Source: Ruminiclostridium hungatei (GTDB taxonomy: Bacteria > Bacillota > Clostridia > Acetivibrionales > DSM-1351). From it: 64,000 bases of DNA. The notes below the pieces were generated by a model. That model did no database searches, had not been told where the DNA came from, and saw only the letters and a program-made list of their open reading frames with translations. Location: NCBI RefSeq assembly GCF_002051585.1, contig NZ_MZGX01000007.1:1-64000 (forward strand), written 5' to 3'. The stretch's first letter is position 1. Each line of letters begins with the position of its first letter. Of this stretch, positions 47,077 to 56,535 are shown one piece after another. The translations under genes and the position numbers were made by a program.

Positions 47077-49299
47077 ATGAGAAAAAAAACCATTGCACTG
47101 CTTATAATTTCCATACTTCTGCTGACCAGCAGCAAATTTAACCTTTCCGCAGGTGAGCCCTTTCTTTATCCTGCCGTGGTTTCAACCGTCCACGGAGATA
47201 AATGGGGTTATATAAATGACGGCGGGACTTTTTCCATAGAGCCCAAATATGATTTTATAAGGGAATTCAACCAAAGGGGAATTGCAATTGCTGCATATGG
47301 TGAACAGGAGTATGGGCTTTGCAAGGTTTTTTTAATAAACAAATCCGGGGAGACGGTGTCAGGCCCATTTTCAGCCTATATGCCTGAATTCAGAAACGGC
47401 ATGGCAATTCTGACTACTGACCAAAACGGTTCTGTGGCAGTGAATGAAAATGGGGAGGAGGTTTTGCAGAGCAATTATCGCCTCTGCGAATATAGCGACG
47501 GAATGTTCAGCTTCTATGACAGTAAAACCGAAAAGTACGGGTTTGTTGATATTGCCGGAAAAGTAGCTGTATCTGCCGATTATACAAGTGTGGGAAATTT
47601 TGACGCCGGTACTGCCATAGTTGAAACAGACAGTGGTGTCTATTCCGTCATAGACAGGAGAGGAAAGGTGGTTAAAAACCTCAAATATTACGACAGATAT
47701 AATTCATCAGAAGGCCTTACCTCTTTTTATGAACCTCAAACCGGGCTTTACGGTTACAAACGCACTGACGGAACAATCTCCCTTAGGCCCGCCTACATCT
47801 CTGCCCAGCCCTTTTCAAGCGGCTGCGCCATTGTTGGCCTGGCAGGCAAGGACGGGGTCAGCTTCGGCTTGATCGACAGGTATGGAAAGTATGTAATGAA
47901 GCCGGAGTTTTCCGGAATTGTCTATCTGGAGCAGGGTATGTATGCAGCCGCAAAACAGGAGTATCCCTATTTCCCCTTAGCCTATTCCCTCAAAGCTTTA
48001 TTTAACTCCAAGGGAGAGCAGTTGACAGACTACAGGTTTTATAATATTACCCTTTTTGAGGACGGTCACGCTGTGGCAAATGATAATGCAAGCACCTTCT
48101 TTATTGACCGAGAGGGAAATACGGATAAAAGCCTCCCTGAGCTCCGGGGCATCGGGAATATAAAGCGTATGGGGAACCTTTTGCAGGTCAGTTTGGATGG
48201 AGGCCTGCAATATCTTAAACCAGACGGTGAGTCAGTCTGGAAAAAGGATGACTCCACGCCTCTTGGCAATGGCATAACCGTTAAGCGCGTGACCTGCAGA
48301 AAAGACCATCTGACCTTGATACACTACCCTCAGCTTTCAGGACTGGCCGATATGGCTGCTGAGAACAAGATAAACCAAAAGCTGCGGGATGAGTTCACAA
48401 GCGATTACCTAAACCGGAAGCCTGAAGCTGAAGATTTTGCTCAGGATATATCCATTGATTTCTCTGCTGCCATTAATAAAAATCTGCTCATAATAGAAAA
48501 ATACGGCTACTTTTACCCGCTGGGAGCGGCGCACGGCACACCCTCCAGAGAATATTTCCACATCGATTCCGGAACAGGGGTCTTCTACCAGCTAAAGGAT
48601 TTATTCCTTCCACGCGGCAAATACGCCTCCAAACTCACCTCCATGGTAAGGGAACAGCTTGTGCTGGACAACAGGTGCTCTGCCTTATCTGGCGAATCAG
48701 GGTATTTTACTACTGATGCGGAGGTATTGGAGGAGCCGGATTTCCTTCTTGGCAGTGATGCCATAAAAATATACTATCAGCCTTATGAGATTGCTTCCTA
48801 TGCCTTTGGCTTCCCTGAATTTGAAATTCCCTACGGCAGACTTTCGGATATCATAAATACAGGGGGAGCACTCTGGAATTCCTTTGACAAGGTAATAGTC
48901 CGGCACAAGGTCAAGGTACAGCAGGACATTGAAAAGAGCGACGTTAAAACCCTTGAAGGGCTTATAGCGTCATATGAGACCGGCATTGTGGACGCCATTA
49001 ACCAAAACAGCTTTAAAATCGTTGAAGCCTGCCTCTTAAAGGGGAGCAGCCTCTACAATTCCCAAAAGAATCTGGTGTCCGACCTTTATAATAAAAATAC
49101 AGGAGAAAAGCTGATAAATTATGAAATTTATTCTATTGAAAGGGATTATGTTTCAGGAATCTATAGAATTTTCGTCAATGAGGAAATTGCAGTTAAATAC
49201 TCAGGCAAAAACTATGTGAACAGGAAATACAGTTGGTGTTACACTGCCGTTCCCCAAAAGGACGGAAGTTTGAAGCTGGACAGTATTGCAAAGTGGTGA
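47077..49299 (+). CDS. exported WG-repeat protein with C-terminal DUF3298-like domain
   Basis: This 740-residue protein has a signal peptide (KKTIALLIISILLLTSS) without a lipobox Cys. Residues 30-390 contain repeated WG-type units, such as DKWGYINDGG then IEPKYDF, YGFVDIAGKVAVSADY, and YGYKRTDGTISLRPAY, about 50 residues apart. Residues 410-600 resemble DUF3298 (AAHGTPSREYFHIDSGTG then YQLKDLF and FEIPYGRLSDII), the fold found in RsiV-like proteins. The end (about 620-740) is unassigned. It is probably a cell-surface or secreted binding protein; the ligand is unknown. GGAAGGAG precedes the start. Confidence 0.8.
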   Translation: MRKKTIALLIISILLLTSSKFNLSAGEPFLYPAVVSTVHGDKWGYINDGGTFSIEPKYDFIREFNQRGIAIAAYGEQEYGLCKVFLINKSGETVSGPFSAYMPEFRNGMAILTTDQNGSVAVNENGEEVLQSNYRLCEYSDGMFSFYDSKTEKYGFVDIAGKVAVSADYTSVGNFDAGTAIVETDSGVYSVIDRRGKVVKNLKYYDRYNSSEGLTSFYEPQTGLYGYKRTDGTISLRPAYISAQPFSSGCAIVGLAGKDGVSFGLIDRYGKYVMKPEFSGIVYLEQGMYAAAKQEYPYFPLAYSLKALFNSKGEQLTDYRFYNITLFEDGHAVANDNASTFFIDREGNTDKSLPELRGIGNIKRMGNLLQVSLDGGLQYLKPDGESVWKKDDSTPLGNGITVKRVTCRKDHLTLIHYPQLSGLADMAAENKINQKLRDEFTSDYLNRKPEAEDFAQDISIDFSAAINKNLLIIEKYGYFYPLGAAHGTPSREYFHIDSGTGVFYQLKDLFLPRGKYASKLTSMVREQLVLDNRCSALSGESGYFTTDAEVLEEPDFLLGSDAIKIYYQPYEIASYAFGFPEFEIPYGRLSDIINTGGALWNSFDKVIVRHKVKVQQDIEKSDVKTLEGLIASYETGIVDAINQNSFKIVEACLLKGSSLYNSQKNLVSDLYNKNTGEKLINYEIYSIERDYVSGIYRIFVNEEIAVKYSGKNYVNRKYSWCYTAVPQKDGSLKLDSIAKW

Positions 49300-49346
49300 T
49301 ATTGTAATAACAAATGTTTGATATCACCTATTGCACTCCCGTACAA

Positions 49347-49500
49347 ACTTACGTAAATGAATCGCTCACAAGATATTGGCTGAATTTGCGATGGTTCGCC
49401 CATAGGTTATTTTACCGCCGCCAACATTCAGCACTCATGCCTTCACCAACAAATCCAAAACAAATATCTTTAACCAAGCGTCCCATTTACGTAAGTTATA
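49347..49500. repeat. MITE-like nested palindrome
   Basis: A 154-bp element lies between the convergent WG-repeat and ilvB genes. Its ends are a perfect 14-bp inverted repeat, AACTTACGTAAATG and CATTTACGTAAGTT. Moving inward the arms also match at CGCT, then AAGATATT/AATATCTT, then GCTGAAT/ATTCAGC. The arms are thus near-complements over about 32 bp. There is no coding capacity. It could be a miniature transposable element or a large bidirectional terminator. Confidence 0.6.
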
Positions 49501-49558
49501 CTTGCGTGCAACAGAGCAGATATATCAACACTTATGTTTGAAAAGCCTATTTTTATTA

Positions 49559-51238
49559 TTAACTGTCTACGACCTCATTTATCCCTGCACCCGGCGGCAC
49601 TATGGGGAATACCTTGTCGTCCTTGTCTATCTCAAAATTGATCAGAACAGGTGTATGAGTCTCTGCAAGCGCAGCCTTGATGGCAGCATCAACCTGCTCC
49701 GGCTGTGACACATCTATTCCCTTTGCTCCAAAGGCTTCCGCCAGAGCTTTAAAGTTTGTACCCCTGTCTATGGAGGTCTGGCTGAACCTGCTGTCATAGA
49801 ACAGCTCCTGCCACTGCCTGACCATGCCAAGCGCCCTGTTGTTGAAGAGTGCGATTATAATGGGCAGTTTATATTCCACGGCTGTAGCCAGCTCATTCAG
49901 GTTCATCCTGAAGCTGCCGTCACCTGCAATGTTTATAACTTTTTTATCCGGCCTGCCAAGCTGCGCTCCGATACAGGCTCCAAGACCATACCCCATGGTT
50001 CCCAGCCCTCCTGAGGAAACAAACTGTCTGAACCTGGTGTACTTGTAGTATTGAGCCGCCCACATCTGATGCTGCCCCACCTCGGTAGTTATTATGGCAT
50101 CTCCTCCGGTGAGCTCATACAGGCGCTCTACTATGTACTGGGGCCGGAGAATTTCCTGAGACTTATCGTACTTCAGCGGATACTCCTCTTTCCATTTGAA
50201 TATTTTATCCAGCCATTGGGTGTTTTTTCGGGGACTGACGCCTTTTATCAACGTCTGAAGTATATCTTTTATGTTTCCCACCAGGGGATAGCTTACGGTA
50301 ATGTTCTTGCCAACCTCTGCCGAATCCACGTCTATATGCATTATTCCGGCATTGGGCGCAAAGCTGCTGACCTTGCTGACAATCCTGTCACTGAAGCGGT
50401 TTCCTATTGCAATAAACAGGTCACAATTATGCACGGCATAGTTTGATGTCTTGGTGCCATGCATACCCACCATTCCCATAAAGAGTTCATGGGTTCCCGG
50501 GAAGGTACCCATCCCCATGAGAGATGTACTTACAGGAATACCTGCAAGCTCGGACAGCAGCCTGACTTCCTCCTCGGCACCGGCAATGCCCACACCTGCT
50601 CCGGACAGGATAACCGGCCTTTCTGCACGGTTTATGGCCTTAATTGCCTCCTCCAGCTCTGCACTGCTTATTTCGTTATATTTATTTGATATATAGTCGT
50701 TTTTGTCCGGAATACGGGGAGTGTATTCCACCTCGGTGGCGGTCACGTCCTTGCAGATATCCACCAGCACAGGCCCCGGCCTGCCTTCCCTTGCAATGGC
50801 AAAGGCCTTCCTTATGGTGTCCGCCAGCCTTCTGACATCCTTTACTATGAAATTATGCTTGGTTATAGGCATGGTTATTCCTGTTATATCCACTTCCTGG
50901 AAGGAATCCTTTCCCAGCAGGCCGGTTGGCACCTGACCCGTTATGGCAACCATGGGCACAGAATCCATATAGGCAGTGGCAATACCTGTTACCAGGTTTG
51001 TAGCTCCGGGGCCGGAGGTTGCTATGCACACCCCCACCCTGCCGGTGGCACGGGCATAGCCGTCCGCGGCATGAGACGCCCCCTGCTCATGAGAGGTAAG
51101 TATATGTTTTATTTCATTTCTTGCCCTGTACAAGGCATCATATATGATTATGGCCTGCCCGCCCGGATATCCGAAAACAGTGTCCACACCCTGCTCCTTA
51201 AGGCATTCTATAATAACGTCGGCACCTAATAATTTCAT
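49559..51238 (-). CDS. ilvB: acetolactate synthase large subunit
   Basis: The 559-residue thiamine-diphosphate enzyme condenses two pyruvate (or pyruvate and 2-oxobutyrate) in branched-chain amino-acid synthesis. The N-terminal FGYPGGQAIIIYDAL contains the ThDP-activating region; the C-terminal GDGSFRMNLNELATAVEY is the ThDP/Mg binding motif. The FAD-binding middle domain is present. It lies 25 bases after ilvD. No small regulatory subunit gene (ilvN) is adjacent, so the enzyme may depend on a subunit encoded elsewhere. Confidence 0.97.
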   Translation of the reverse strand: MKLLGADVIIECLKEQGVDTVFGYPGGQAIIIYDALYRARNEIKHILTSHEQGASHAADGYARATGRVGVCIATSGPGATNLVTGIATAYMDSVPMVAITGQVPTGLLGKDSFQEVDITGITMPITKHNFIVKDVRRLADTIRKAFAIAREGRPGPVLVDICKDVTATEVEYTPRIPDKNDYISNKYNEISSAELEEAIKAINRAERPVILSGAGVGIAGAEEEVRLLSELAGIPVSTSLMGMGTFPGTHELFMGMVGMHGTKTSNYAVHNCDLFIAIGNRFSDRIVSKVSSFAPNAGIMHIDVDSAEVGKNITVSYPLVGNIKDILQTLIKGVSPRKNTQWLDKIFKWKEEYPLKYDKSQEILRPQYIVERLYELTGGDAIITTEVGQHQMWAAQYYKYTRFRQFVSSGGLGTMGYGLGACIGAQLGRPDKKVINIAGDGSFRMNLNELATAVEYKLPIIIALFNNRALGMVRQWQELFYDSRFSQTSIDRGTNFKALAEAFGAKGIDVSQPEQVDAAIKAALAETHTPVLINFEIDKDDKVFPIVPPGAGINEVVDS

Positions 51239-51263
51239 TCACTCACTCCTTATATCCTTTTCA

Positions 51264-52922
51264 TTACTTCAATACCGCTCCGGTACTTGCAGAGGTGACA
51301 AGCCTTGCATACCTCCCCAGATATCCGCTGGTTATCTTGGGCTGGGGCGCGCTCCACAAGGCTTTGCGCCTGTCAAGCTCCTCCTGGGTGCATTGGATAT
51401 TCAGGCGCCCTTCGGGTATGTTTATGTCCACCAGGTCGCCTTCCTTGATGAGGGCAATCGGACCGCCCTCCATGGCTTCCGGGGATACATGCCCTATGGA
51501 GGCTCCTCTTGAAGCACCTGAAAATCTTCCGTCGGTAATAAGCGCCACACAACTGTCCAGACCCATACCTGCTATTGCAGAGGTGGGGCCCAGCATTTCT
51601 CTCATACCCGGACCTCCCTTGGGGCCTTCGTACCTGATGATGACAACATCACCTTCGACTATTTTACCTTCATATATGGATTTTATGGCCTCATCCTCAC
51701 TGTCAAATACTCTTGCAGGTCCTTTGTGCACCAGCATTGAATCGGCAACTGCAGATTTCTTTACTACCGCTCCGTCAGGTGCTATATTTCCCCTGAGCAC
51801 GGCTATTCCCCCGGTTGCACTATAAGGAGTCTCGATATTTTTTATAACGTCATAATCCTTGACCCTGGCATTTTGTATATTTTCTCCCACGGTTTTGCCT
51901 GTGGCTGTTATCAGATCAAGATGCAGAAGTCCTTTTTTTGAAAGCTCCTTCATTACGGCCTGTACCCCGCCTGCCGCATAGAGGTCCTGAATATGATAGC
52001 TACCTGCAGGTGCAAGCTTGCAAAGGTTCGGTGTGCTGGCACTGATTTTGTTTATTATGTCCAGGTTAATCTGCAGGCCTGTTTCGTTTGCAATTGCGGG
52101 CAAGTGCAGAACCGAATTGGTTGAGCAGCCCAGGGCCATGTCTACGGTCAGCGCATTTTCAAAGGCCTTTTCAGTTAATATGTCAGAGGGTTTTATATCT
52201 TTTTCCACCAGCTCCATAATCCTCATGCCCGCATGTTTTGCCAGTCTTATCCTCTCCGCATATACCGCAGGTATGGTACCGTTTCCCGTAAGGCCCAAAC
52301 CCAGGACTTCAGTAAGGCAGTTCATGGAGTTGGCAGTAAACATGCCGCTGCATGAGCCGCAGCCAGGACATGCACTGTTCTCAAAATCATCTACCTCTTC
52401 CTGGGTTATTTTTCCGGCCTTAAAAGCTCCCACAGCCTCAAACATGGTATTCAGGTCAAGCTGCTTTCCGTCCTTGTTCAAGGACAGCATGGGCCCTCCG
52501 CTCACAACTATGGACGGCACATTGATTCTTGCAGCAGCCATAAGCATACCGGGCACAATTTTATCACAATTAGGTATGAACACCATTCCGTCGAAGCTGT
52601 GTGCCTTGCCCATAGCCTCACAGGAGTCGGCTATAAGTTCTCTGGTAGCCAGTGAATATTTCATGCCCGTATGTCCCATTGCTATACCGTCACAAACTCC
52701 AATTGCACCAAACTCTATGGGAGTACCTCCGGCCATTCTTATACCCGCCTTGACCGCCTCGGCAATCTTATCCAGATGAATATGCCCCGGAACTATCTCA
52801 TTTTGTGAATTAACGACTCCTATCAAGGGCCTCTCCAACTCTTCATCGGTATAACCCATCGCTTTGAACAGCGCTCTGTGCGGAGCCCTCTCAATACCTT
52901 TTTTTACAATATCACTTTTCAT
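51264..52922 (-). CDS. ilvD: dihydroxy-acid dehydratase
   Basis: The 552-residue iron-sulfur enzyme converts dihydroxy acids to 2-oxo acids in valine, leucine and isoleucine synthesis. Cluster-region motifs are [23 protein letters not shown] and [18 protein letters not shown]; the C-terminal [14 protein letters not shown] is conserved. It is the first gene of the ilvD-ilvB unit, with AGGAGG 7 bases before the start. The enzyme is oxygen-sensitive in many organisms. Confidence 0.98.
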   Translation of the reverse strand: MKSDIVKKGIERAPHRALFKAMGYTDEELERPLIGVVNSQNEIVPGHIHLDKIAEAVKAGIRMAGGTPIEFGAIGVCDGIAMGHTGMKYSLATRELIADSCEAMGKAHSFDGMVFIPNCDKIVPGMLMAAARINVPSIVVSGGPMLSLNKDGKQLDLNTMFEAVGAFKAGKITQEEVDDFENSACPGCGSCSGMFTANSMNCLTEVLGLGLTGNGTIPAVYAERIRLAKHAGMRIMELVEKDIKPSDILTEKAFENALTVDMALGCSTNSVLHLPAIANETGLQINLDIINKISASTPNLCKLAPAGSYHIQDLYAAGGVQAVMKELSKKGLLHLDLITATGKTVGENIQNARVKDYDVIKNIETPYSATGGIAVLRGNIAPDGAVVKKSAVADSMLVHKGPARVFDSEDEAIKSIYEGKIVEGDVVIIRYEGPKGGPGMREMLGPTSAIAGMGLDSCVALITDGRFSGASRGASIGHVSPEAMEGGPIALIKEGDLVDINIPEGRLNIQCTQEELDRRKALWSAPQPKITSGYLGRYARLVTSASTGAVLK

Positions 52923-53102
52923 GTAAACCTCCTGTTCGGCTTGTCTGTCACCCGGTATTTGGTCAAAAAAACAAATACCCTGTTATTTCCGCGGCCCCTG
53001 CCGTCTCAGGTAAAACCCGGTTTTTACCGGTATATGGCTGGCAGCCTGACTTAGCCTGTAAAATTAATAAATGAAATGAAAATCTGCACAATATATCTGC
53101 AT

Positions 53103-53131
53103 ATAATAAACATGGTAGAGTAGTAAGTCAA
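53103..53131 (-). promoter_or_regulatory. ilvD-ilvB promoter and leader
   Basis: On the minus strand TTGACT (53131-53126), a 17-bp spacer and TATTAT (53108-53103) precede a leader of about 170 bases. The leader (52923-53102) holds two hairpins, CCGGT-aaaa-ACCGG and GGTATTTG/CAAATACC, the latter close to the ribosome site. I see no T-box specifier or antiterminator sequence. The rest of the 52923-53293 gap is without genes. Confidence 0.6.
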
Positions 53132-53293
53132 CAGTATAACATCGCCTATTAAAACAAGAGCCGGGATAACTACTTCCCAGCTTGATTTAACCTTATTTTA
53201 CTCTTATGTTGAAAAGGTGTCTAGACACAAACGGCAATAGGATAAAAAACATTAAAACAAATTGACCCCAGGGGAGAAAACATTAATTTGCTT

Positions 53294-54025
53294 TCAAGTT
53301 TCCGCCTGCTCCGGAAAATTTTCCGAGGATTGTTCCTCCGGCTGTTCCGGCAGCAGAAAGCCTACAATGAAATTATTCTGGTAAAAAAAGCTTGCAATCT
53401 GGGATTTCTGCACTGAATCTATTGCAGGCGAAAATCTGGGAAATGCACTGAAGAATACCAGAAGCGCACACATTATATACACCATGAAGATTCCTTCTAT
53501 AGCACCTAATACCAGGCCTCCTGCCTTGTCCAACTGCCGGAATACCGGAAGTCTTGCTATTGCCTTGATTATGACCCTGGCAAATATGAGTCCGAATCTT
53601 ATTATCAGATAAATCAGAACCATACTGAGGACATTTATGACCAGGGTTGCTATTTCCGCCCCGATTGCTTCGGTCAGCTTCTGAACACCTAAAATATCTT
53701 TTTTCCCTACGCTGTCAATTATGGTTTCCTTTAAAAAGGCCGGCAGCTTCAGGCCGTCCACTATTGTTTGAGCTGTCCGCTCCTGCAGGGATACACCATC
53801 CGCAGACTGCTGCCGCATTATTCCGTTAATAACCGATTCCTTGATATTTGTATAAATAATTGTTTTTTGCAGCATTGCCGATAAAACCGGATAAAACTTT
53901 ATGGCAAATATCACCGACAGTATATATGAGAGCAGCCTGAAAACAGAGTACAAGAAACCGTTTTTCAGGCCTATGGCCGTAAATACGGCAATAATGACCA
54001 GTACAGCAATATCTGTCCAATTCAT
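53294..54025 (-). CDS. CvpA family membrane protein
   Basis: The 243-residue protein has four hydrophobic segments and the CvpA N-terminal pattern (MNWTDIAVLVIIAVFTAIGL, then KNGFLYSVFRLLSYILSV). CvpA proteins are conserved; roles proposed elsewhere include colicin V production, envelope integrity and biofilm, with no agreed biochemistry. An extra 80-residue loop (residues 60-120) lies between helices. The start is 17 bases after the DUF5711-like gene, so the two are likely one transcript. Confidence 0.85.
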   Translation of the reverse strand: MNWTDIAVLVIIAVFTAIGLKNGFLYSVFRLLSYILSVIFAIKFYPVLSAMLQKTIIYTNIKESVINGIMRQQSADGVSLQERTAQTIVDGLKLPAFLKETIIDSVGKKDILGVQKLTEAIGAEIATLVINVLSMVLIYLIIRFGLIFARVIIKAIARLPVFRQLDKAGGLVLGAIEGIFMVYIMCALLVFFSAFPRFSPAIDSVQKSQIASFFYQNNFIVGFLLPEQPEEQSSENFPEQAET

Positions 54026-54041
54026 CCCAAACCTCTCCAGC

Positions 54042-55232
54042 TCATTTTATTTCTACCAGCGATATATTTCCGCCGGTTATGACAACAGCTTCATTAGCTC
54101 CGGTCAAATATGCATCCTTTATCTCGTTTTTCGCAATATAGTGCCCGAGTTTCTGGCCTTTGATGGTGTACAGGTATATGCTCCTCTGTGTCCTCAGGGC
54201 AAGCCTGTCCCCGTATGCACTCATGCCGCTGATATTTTCCGGCTGCTCAAAGCTGTAAACCTCTTCACCCTTTTGATTCAGAACCAGCACCCTCTGACTG
54301 GAGGCGCCGGAGGTGTCATTGAATTTTCCAGCCACTATAACGTATTTACTACTGCCAGGAGCAGTGCAGAAAACCGACTGGGCATTTTTGCGCCACAATT
54401 CCTTTCCCTGCTTGTCCATAAAGAGAATTATGTTCTGCCCGATTGCAGCAGTATTCCCGCCAACAGACTGTAATACCGGGAAGACGTTGTCTGCTATATC
54501 TATAGCCGCATATGGCTTCTCTTCATAGAAATTATTAAATTCAAACTGTGTTCCTGCCTTTATCCCTTTTGTATTAACCTTGTTTATTATTATATTTTCG
54601 CCGTCATTAAGAGTTTTTGTACCCAGCACCATATCCTCGGCACAGAGCTTTGTGTATTTGTCAGCTCCGTTTGCATCGATTACAAGCACTGCCGATTTGA
54701 ATTCCCTGGATTGTGTTACAACGGTGCAATTACCGTCCTCGCTTACCTCGGCATTGATTATCTGATTGTCCAGCTTTCTTGTCCAAAGCTGCGTTTTTTC
54801 CTTGAACATATAGATATCTCTTCCCGAAATATCAACCACAGCCATATACTTTTTTGAAATGCGTATAACAGGCCTTGTCATAGTCAGCGAAACTTCCTGC
54901 AAAAGCTTGCCTTTTTTATCATACCACTTGACTCCGTCTTGGGACAGCAGGATTATATTTTCCCTGTATACCTTGAAGTCAACGCTTCCATCCTGGGAAA
55001 AAGATATGTCGGCAGCATCTGGGCCTGTTGAAGTCCTGCTGTTGCTCCGGGCATAATCCAGCGCTCTCTCGATGCTGAAGTCTTTAAAGTCATAGCCTAT
55101 GGACTTCAGATAAACTGCAAATGCCATAATTATGATTGCAGCAGCCAGCAGCAAAAACATTATTACACCTGTAAGTGTGTTTGGCTTTTTTTTACTGCCT
55201 GAGTCGGGTTCATGGTTCAACTGGGCCGGCAA
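54042..55232 (-). CDS. DUF5711-like membrane-anchored beta-propeller protein
   Basis: The product is 396 residues with a short cytoplasmic N-terminus, one membrane helix (TGVIMFLLLAAAIIIMAFAVYL) and an extracellular part of repeated beta-strand units. Examples are ILLSQDGVKWYDKKGKLLQE, MAVVDISGRDIYMFKEKTQL and VLVLNQKGEEVYSFE, a propeller-like pattern. I place it in DUF5711 by its layout; the function is unknown. The start is taken at a TTG (55232), 8 bases after GAGGTG. The CvpA-family gene follows. Confidence 0.65.
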   Translation of the reverse strand: MPAQLNHEPDSGSKKKPNTLTGVIMFLLLAAAIIIMAFAVYLKSIGYDFKDFSIERALDYARSNSRTSTGPDAADISFSQDGSVDFKVYRENIILLSQDGVKWYDKKGKLLQEVSLTMTRPVIRISKKYMAVVDISGRDIYMFKEKTQLWTRKLDNQIINAEVSEDGNCTVVTQSREFKSAVLVIDANGADKYTKLCAEDMVLGTKTLNDGENIIINKVNTKGIKAGTQFEFNNFYEEKPYAAIDIADNVFPVLQSVGGNTAAIGQNIILFMDKQGKELWRKNAQSVFCTAPGSSKYVIVAGKFNDTSGASSQRVLVLNQKGEEVYSFEQPENISGMSAYGDRLALRTQRSIYLYTIKGQKLGHYIAKNEIKDAYLTGANEAVVITGGNISLVEIK

Positions 55233-55355
55233 TGTCACTTCACCTCAATTTTTTCTTTTGTCTCACGCATGTTGCGCTTATACTTGCTATAGTAAAAGTT
55301 TAGCATATGAGGCATAATATATCCACTATATTCCCGGAATAAAAAATGCAGCACA

Positions 55356-56417
55356 TCACCGCGGCCTTGTAATATATCCTCTTACAAACTGGAACAGTAT
55401 TATGAACATCAGAAATAGTCCAAGATAGCCAAATACCGGATAAAGTGTGGTAATCAAGCTGGAAAAGCCAAGTGTGGACATGGGCATGGCCACCGCACAA
55501 AGTACCGCACCCACCAGCTTATAGTTGATTTTCATCTTGGAGCTTATTCTCTCTGTCAGACAATAGCCTGAAGTGACCGCCGAGGTGTACATTGCCAGTA
55601 TAAGTATGATGCTGTAGATGTGGGAAAGCAGTTTACTGTTGTTTTGTATTATTCCAAGGACAGGAATTTCCGATATTATGGAATGGGGGTAAAAGGAATA
55701 CAGGGCCGAATTTATTATTAATGCCGTAACACACAGCATGCCTCCCCCAAGCACCCCTCCCCATTTGCTGACCTTGCCCGATTTCAGATAGGGGAGCATC
55801 CTTGACATCAGCACCGTAGAAATTATAGTATTATAGCTTACATAAAGTATGGCTGAGAACACCCAATTGTCGGTCAACAGCTTTACTTTGCCTGATATGC
55901 TGAAAACAGACGTATCCTTTGACGCAAGTATGTAAAAACCCACAAATATTATTCCTGCAATGAGCACAGGTGAAACAACCGAGCTTATTGCCACAATACC
56001 CTTAATATTTGTCATAATCGCCAGAAGTGTTGCTGCCGCACTTATGACAATGCAATATTTGTAATCCAGTCCCGTCAGTTCCCCCAGCACATTTCCCAGT
56101 CCCGCTATCATTACACACATTATACAGGACATGAAAAGCATGACTATAAATTCCATCAGTCTGCCAAGAAAATAGCCTGTCATGGGAAACAAAAATTCAT
56201 CATAGCTGCTGATTCTCTCTGAAAACACCTTGTTCAGAACTATATAACCTATAATGGAGAACAGCATTCCCGCAAGTATTATACCAAAAAAGCCTCCTGC
56301 GTAATACATGGAGAAAAACCGGATAATCTCCTGTCCTGATGCAAAGCCGGCTCCAATAATGGTTGCCATATACAGGAACGCCACTTTAAAAATATTACTG
56401 ATTTCACCTTTAACCAA
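55356..56417 (-). CDS. YkvI family APC-type membrane transporter
   Basis: This protein of about 353 residues has ten or more hydrophobic helices. The N-terminal segment FKVAFLYMATIIGAGFASGQEI is the family hallmark: a broken first helix with IGAGFASG, as in amino-acid/sodium symporters of the APC superfamily. The substrate is unknown. No ATG lies near the expected N-terminus. A TTG at 56417 has GGGAG 9 bases upstream, and that GGGAG is part of the closing stem of the RNA structure at 56423-56500. A TTG at 56426 is inside the stem and less likely. Confidence 0.8.
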   Translation of the reverse strand: MVKGEISNIFKVAFLYMATIIGAGFASGQEIIRFFSMYYAGGFFGIILAGMLFSIIGYIVLNKVFSERISSYDEFLFPMTGYFLGRLMEFIVMLFMSCIMCVMIAGLGNVLGELTGLDYKYCIVISAAATLLAIMTNIKGIVAISSVVSPVLIAGIIFVGFYILASKDTSVFSISGKVKLLTDNWVFSAILYVSYNTIISTVLMSRMLPYLKSGKVSKWGGVLGGGMLCVTALIINSALYSFYPHSIISEIPVLGIIQNNSKLLSHIYSIILILAMYTSAVTSGYCLTERISSKMKINYKLVGAVLCAVAMPMSTLGFSSLITTLYPVFGYLGLFLMFIILFQFVRGYITRPR

Positions 56418-56500
56418 AAAAAGCAACTCCCAACGTAGAATATTTGGAACCGGTGGTTCCAGAGGGTTTGATCCTCTTTATAATTCTATGAGGGAGTTGC
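56415..56500 (-). promoter_or_regulatory. four-helix structured RNA overlapping the ribosome site of the YkvI-type gene
   Basis: In plus coordinates the pairings are P1 56423-56431 with 56492-56500 (9 bp, perfect), P2 56436-56441 with 56483-56488 (6 bp), P3 56446-56451 with 56455-56460 (6 bp, 3-base loop) and P4 56461-56465 with 56473-56477 (5 bp, 7-base loop). P3 and P4 abut inside P2. On the minus strand P1 is followed by seven T residues. The 3' strand of P1 contains GGGAG, the likely Shine-Dalgarno of the downstream gene. It is a candidate riboswitch or protein-binding leader. A branched terminator for the preceding operon is the alternative. Confidence 0.6.
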
Positions 56501-56535
56501 CTTGTACATTACATTTTATTAATCAATCCACCGCA

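Noticed and set aside
52923..53102. T-box riboswitch ahead of ilvD
   Set aside because: Clostridial ilv operons often have one, but no AGGGTGGNACCGCG-like antiterminator or specifier loop is visible on the minus strand.
56415..56500. The structured RNA considered as a tRNA or tRNA-like gene
   Set aside because: A 9-bp closing stem, only two inner hairpins, no anticodon arm of the right size and no CCA-type end. It is not a tRNA.
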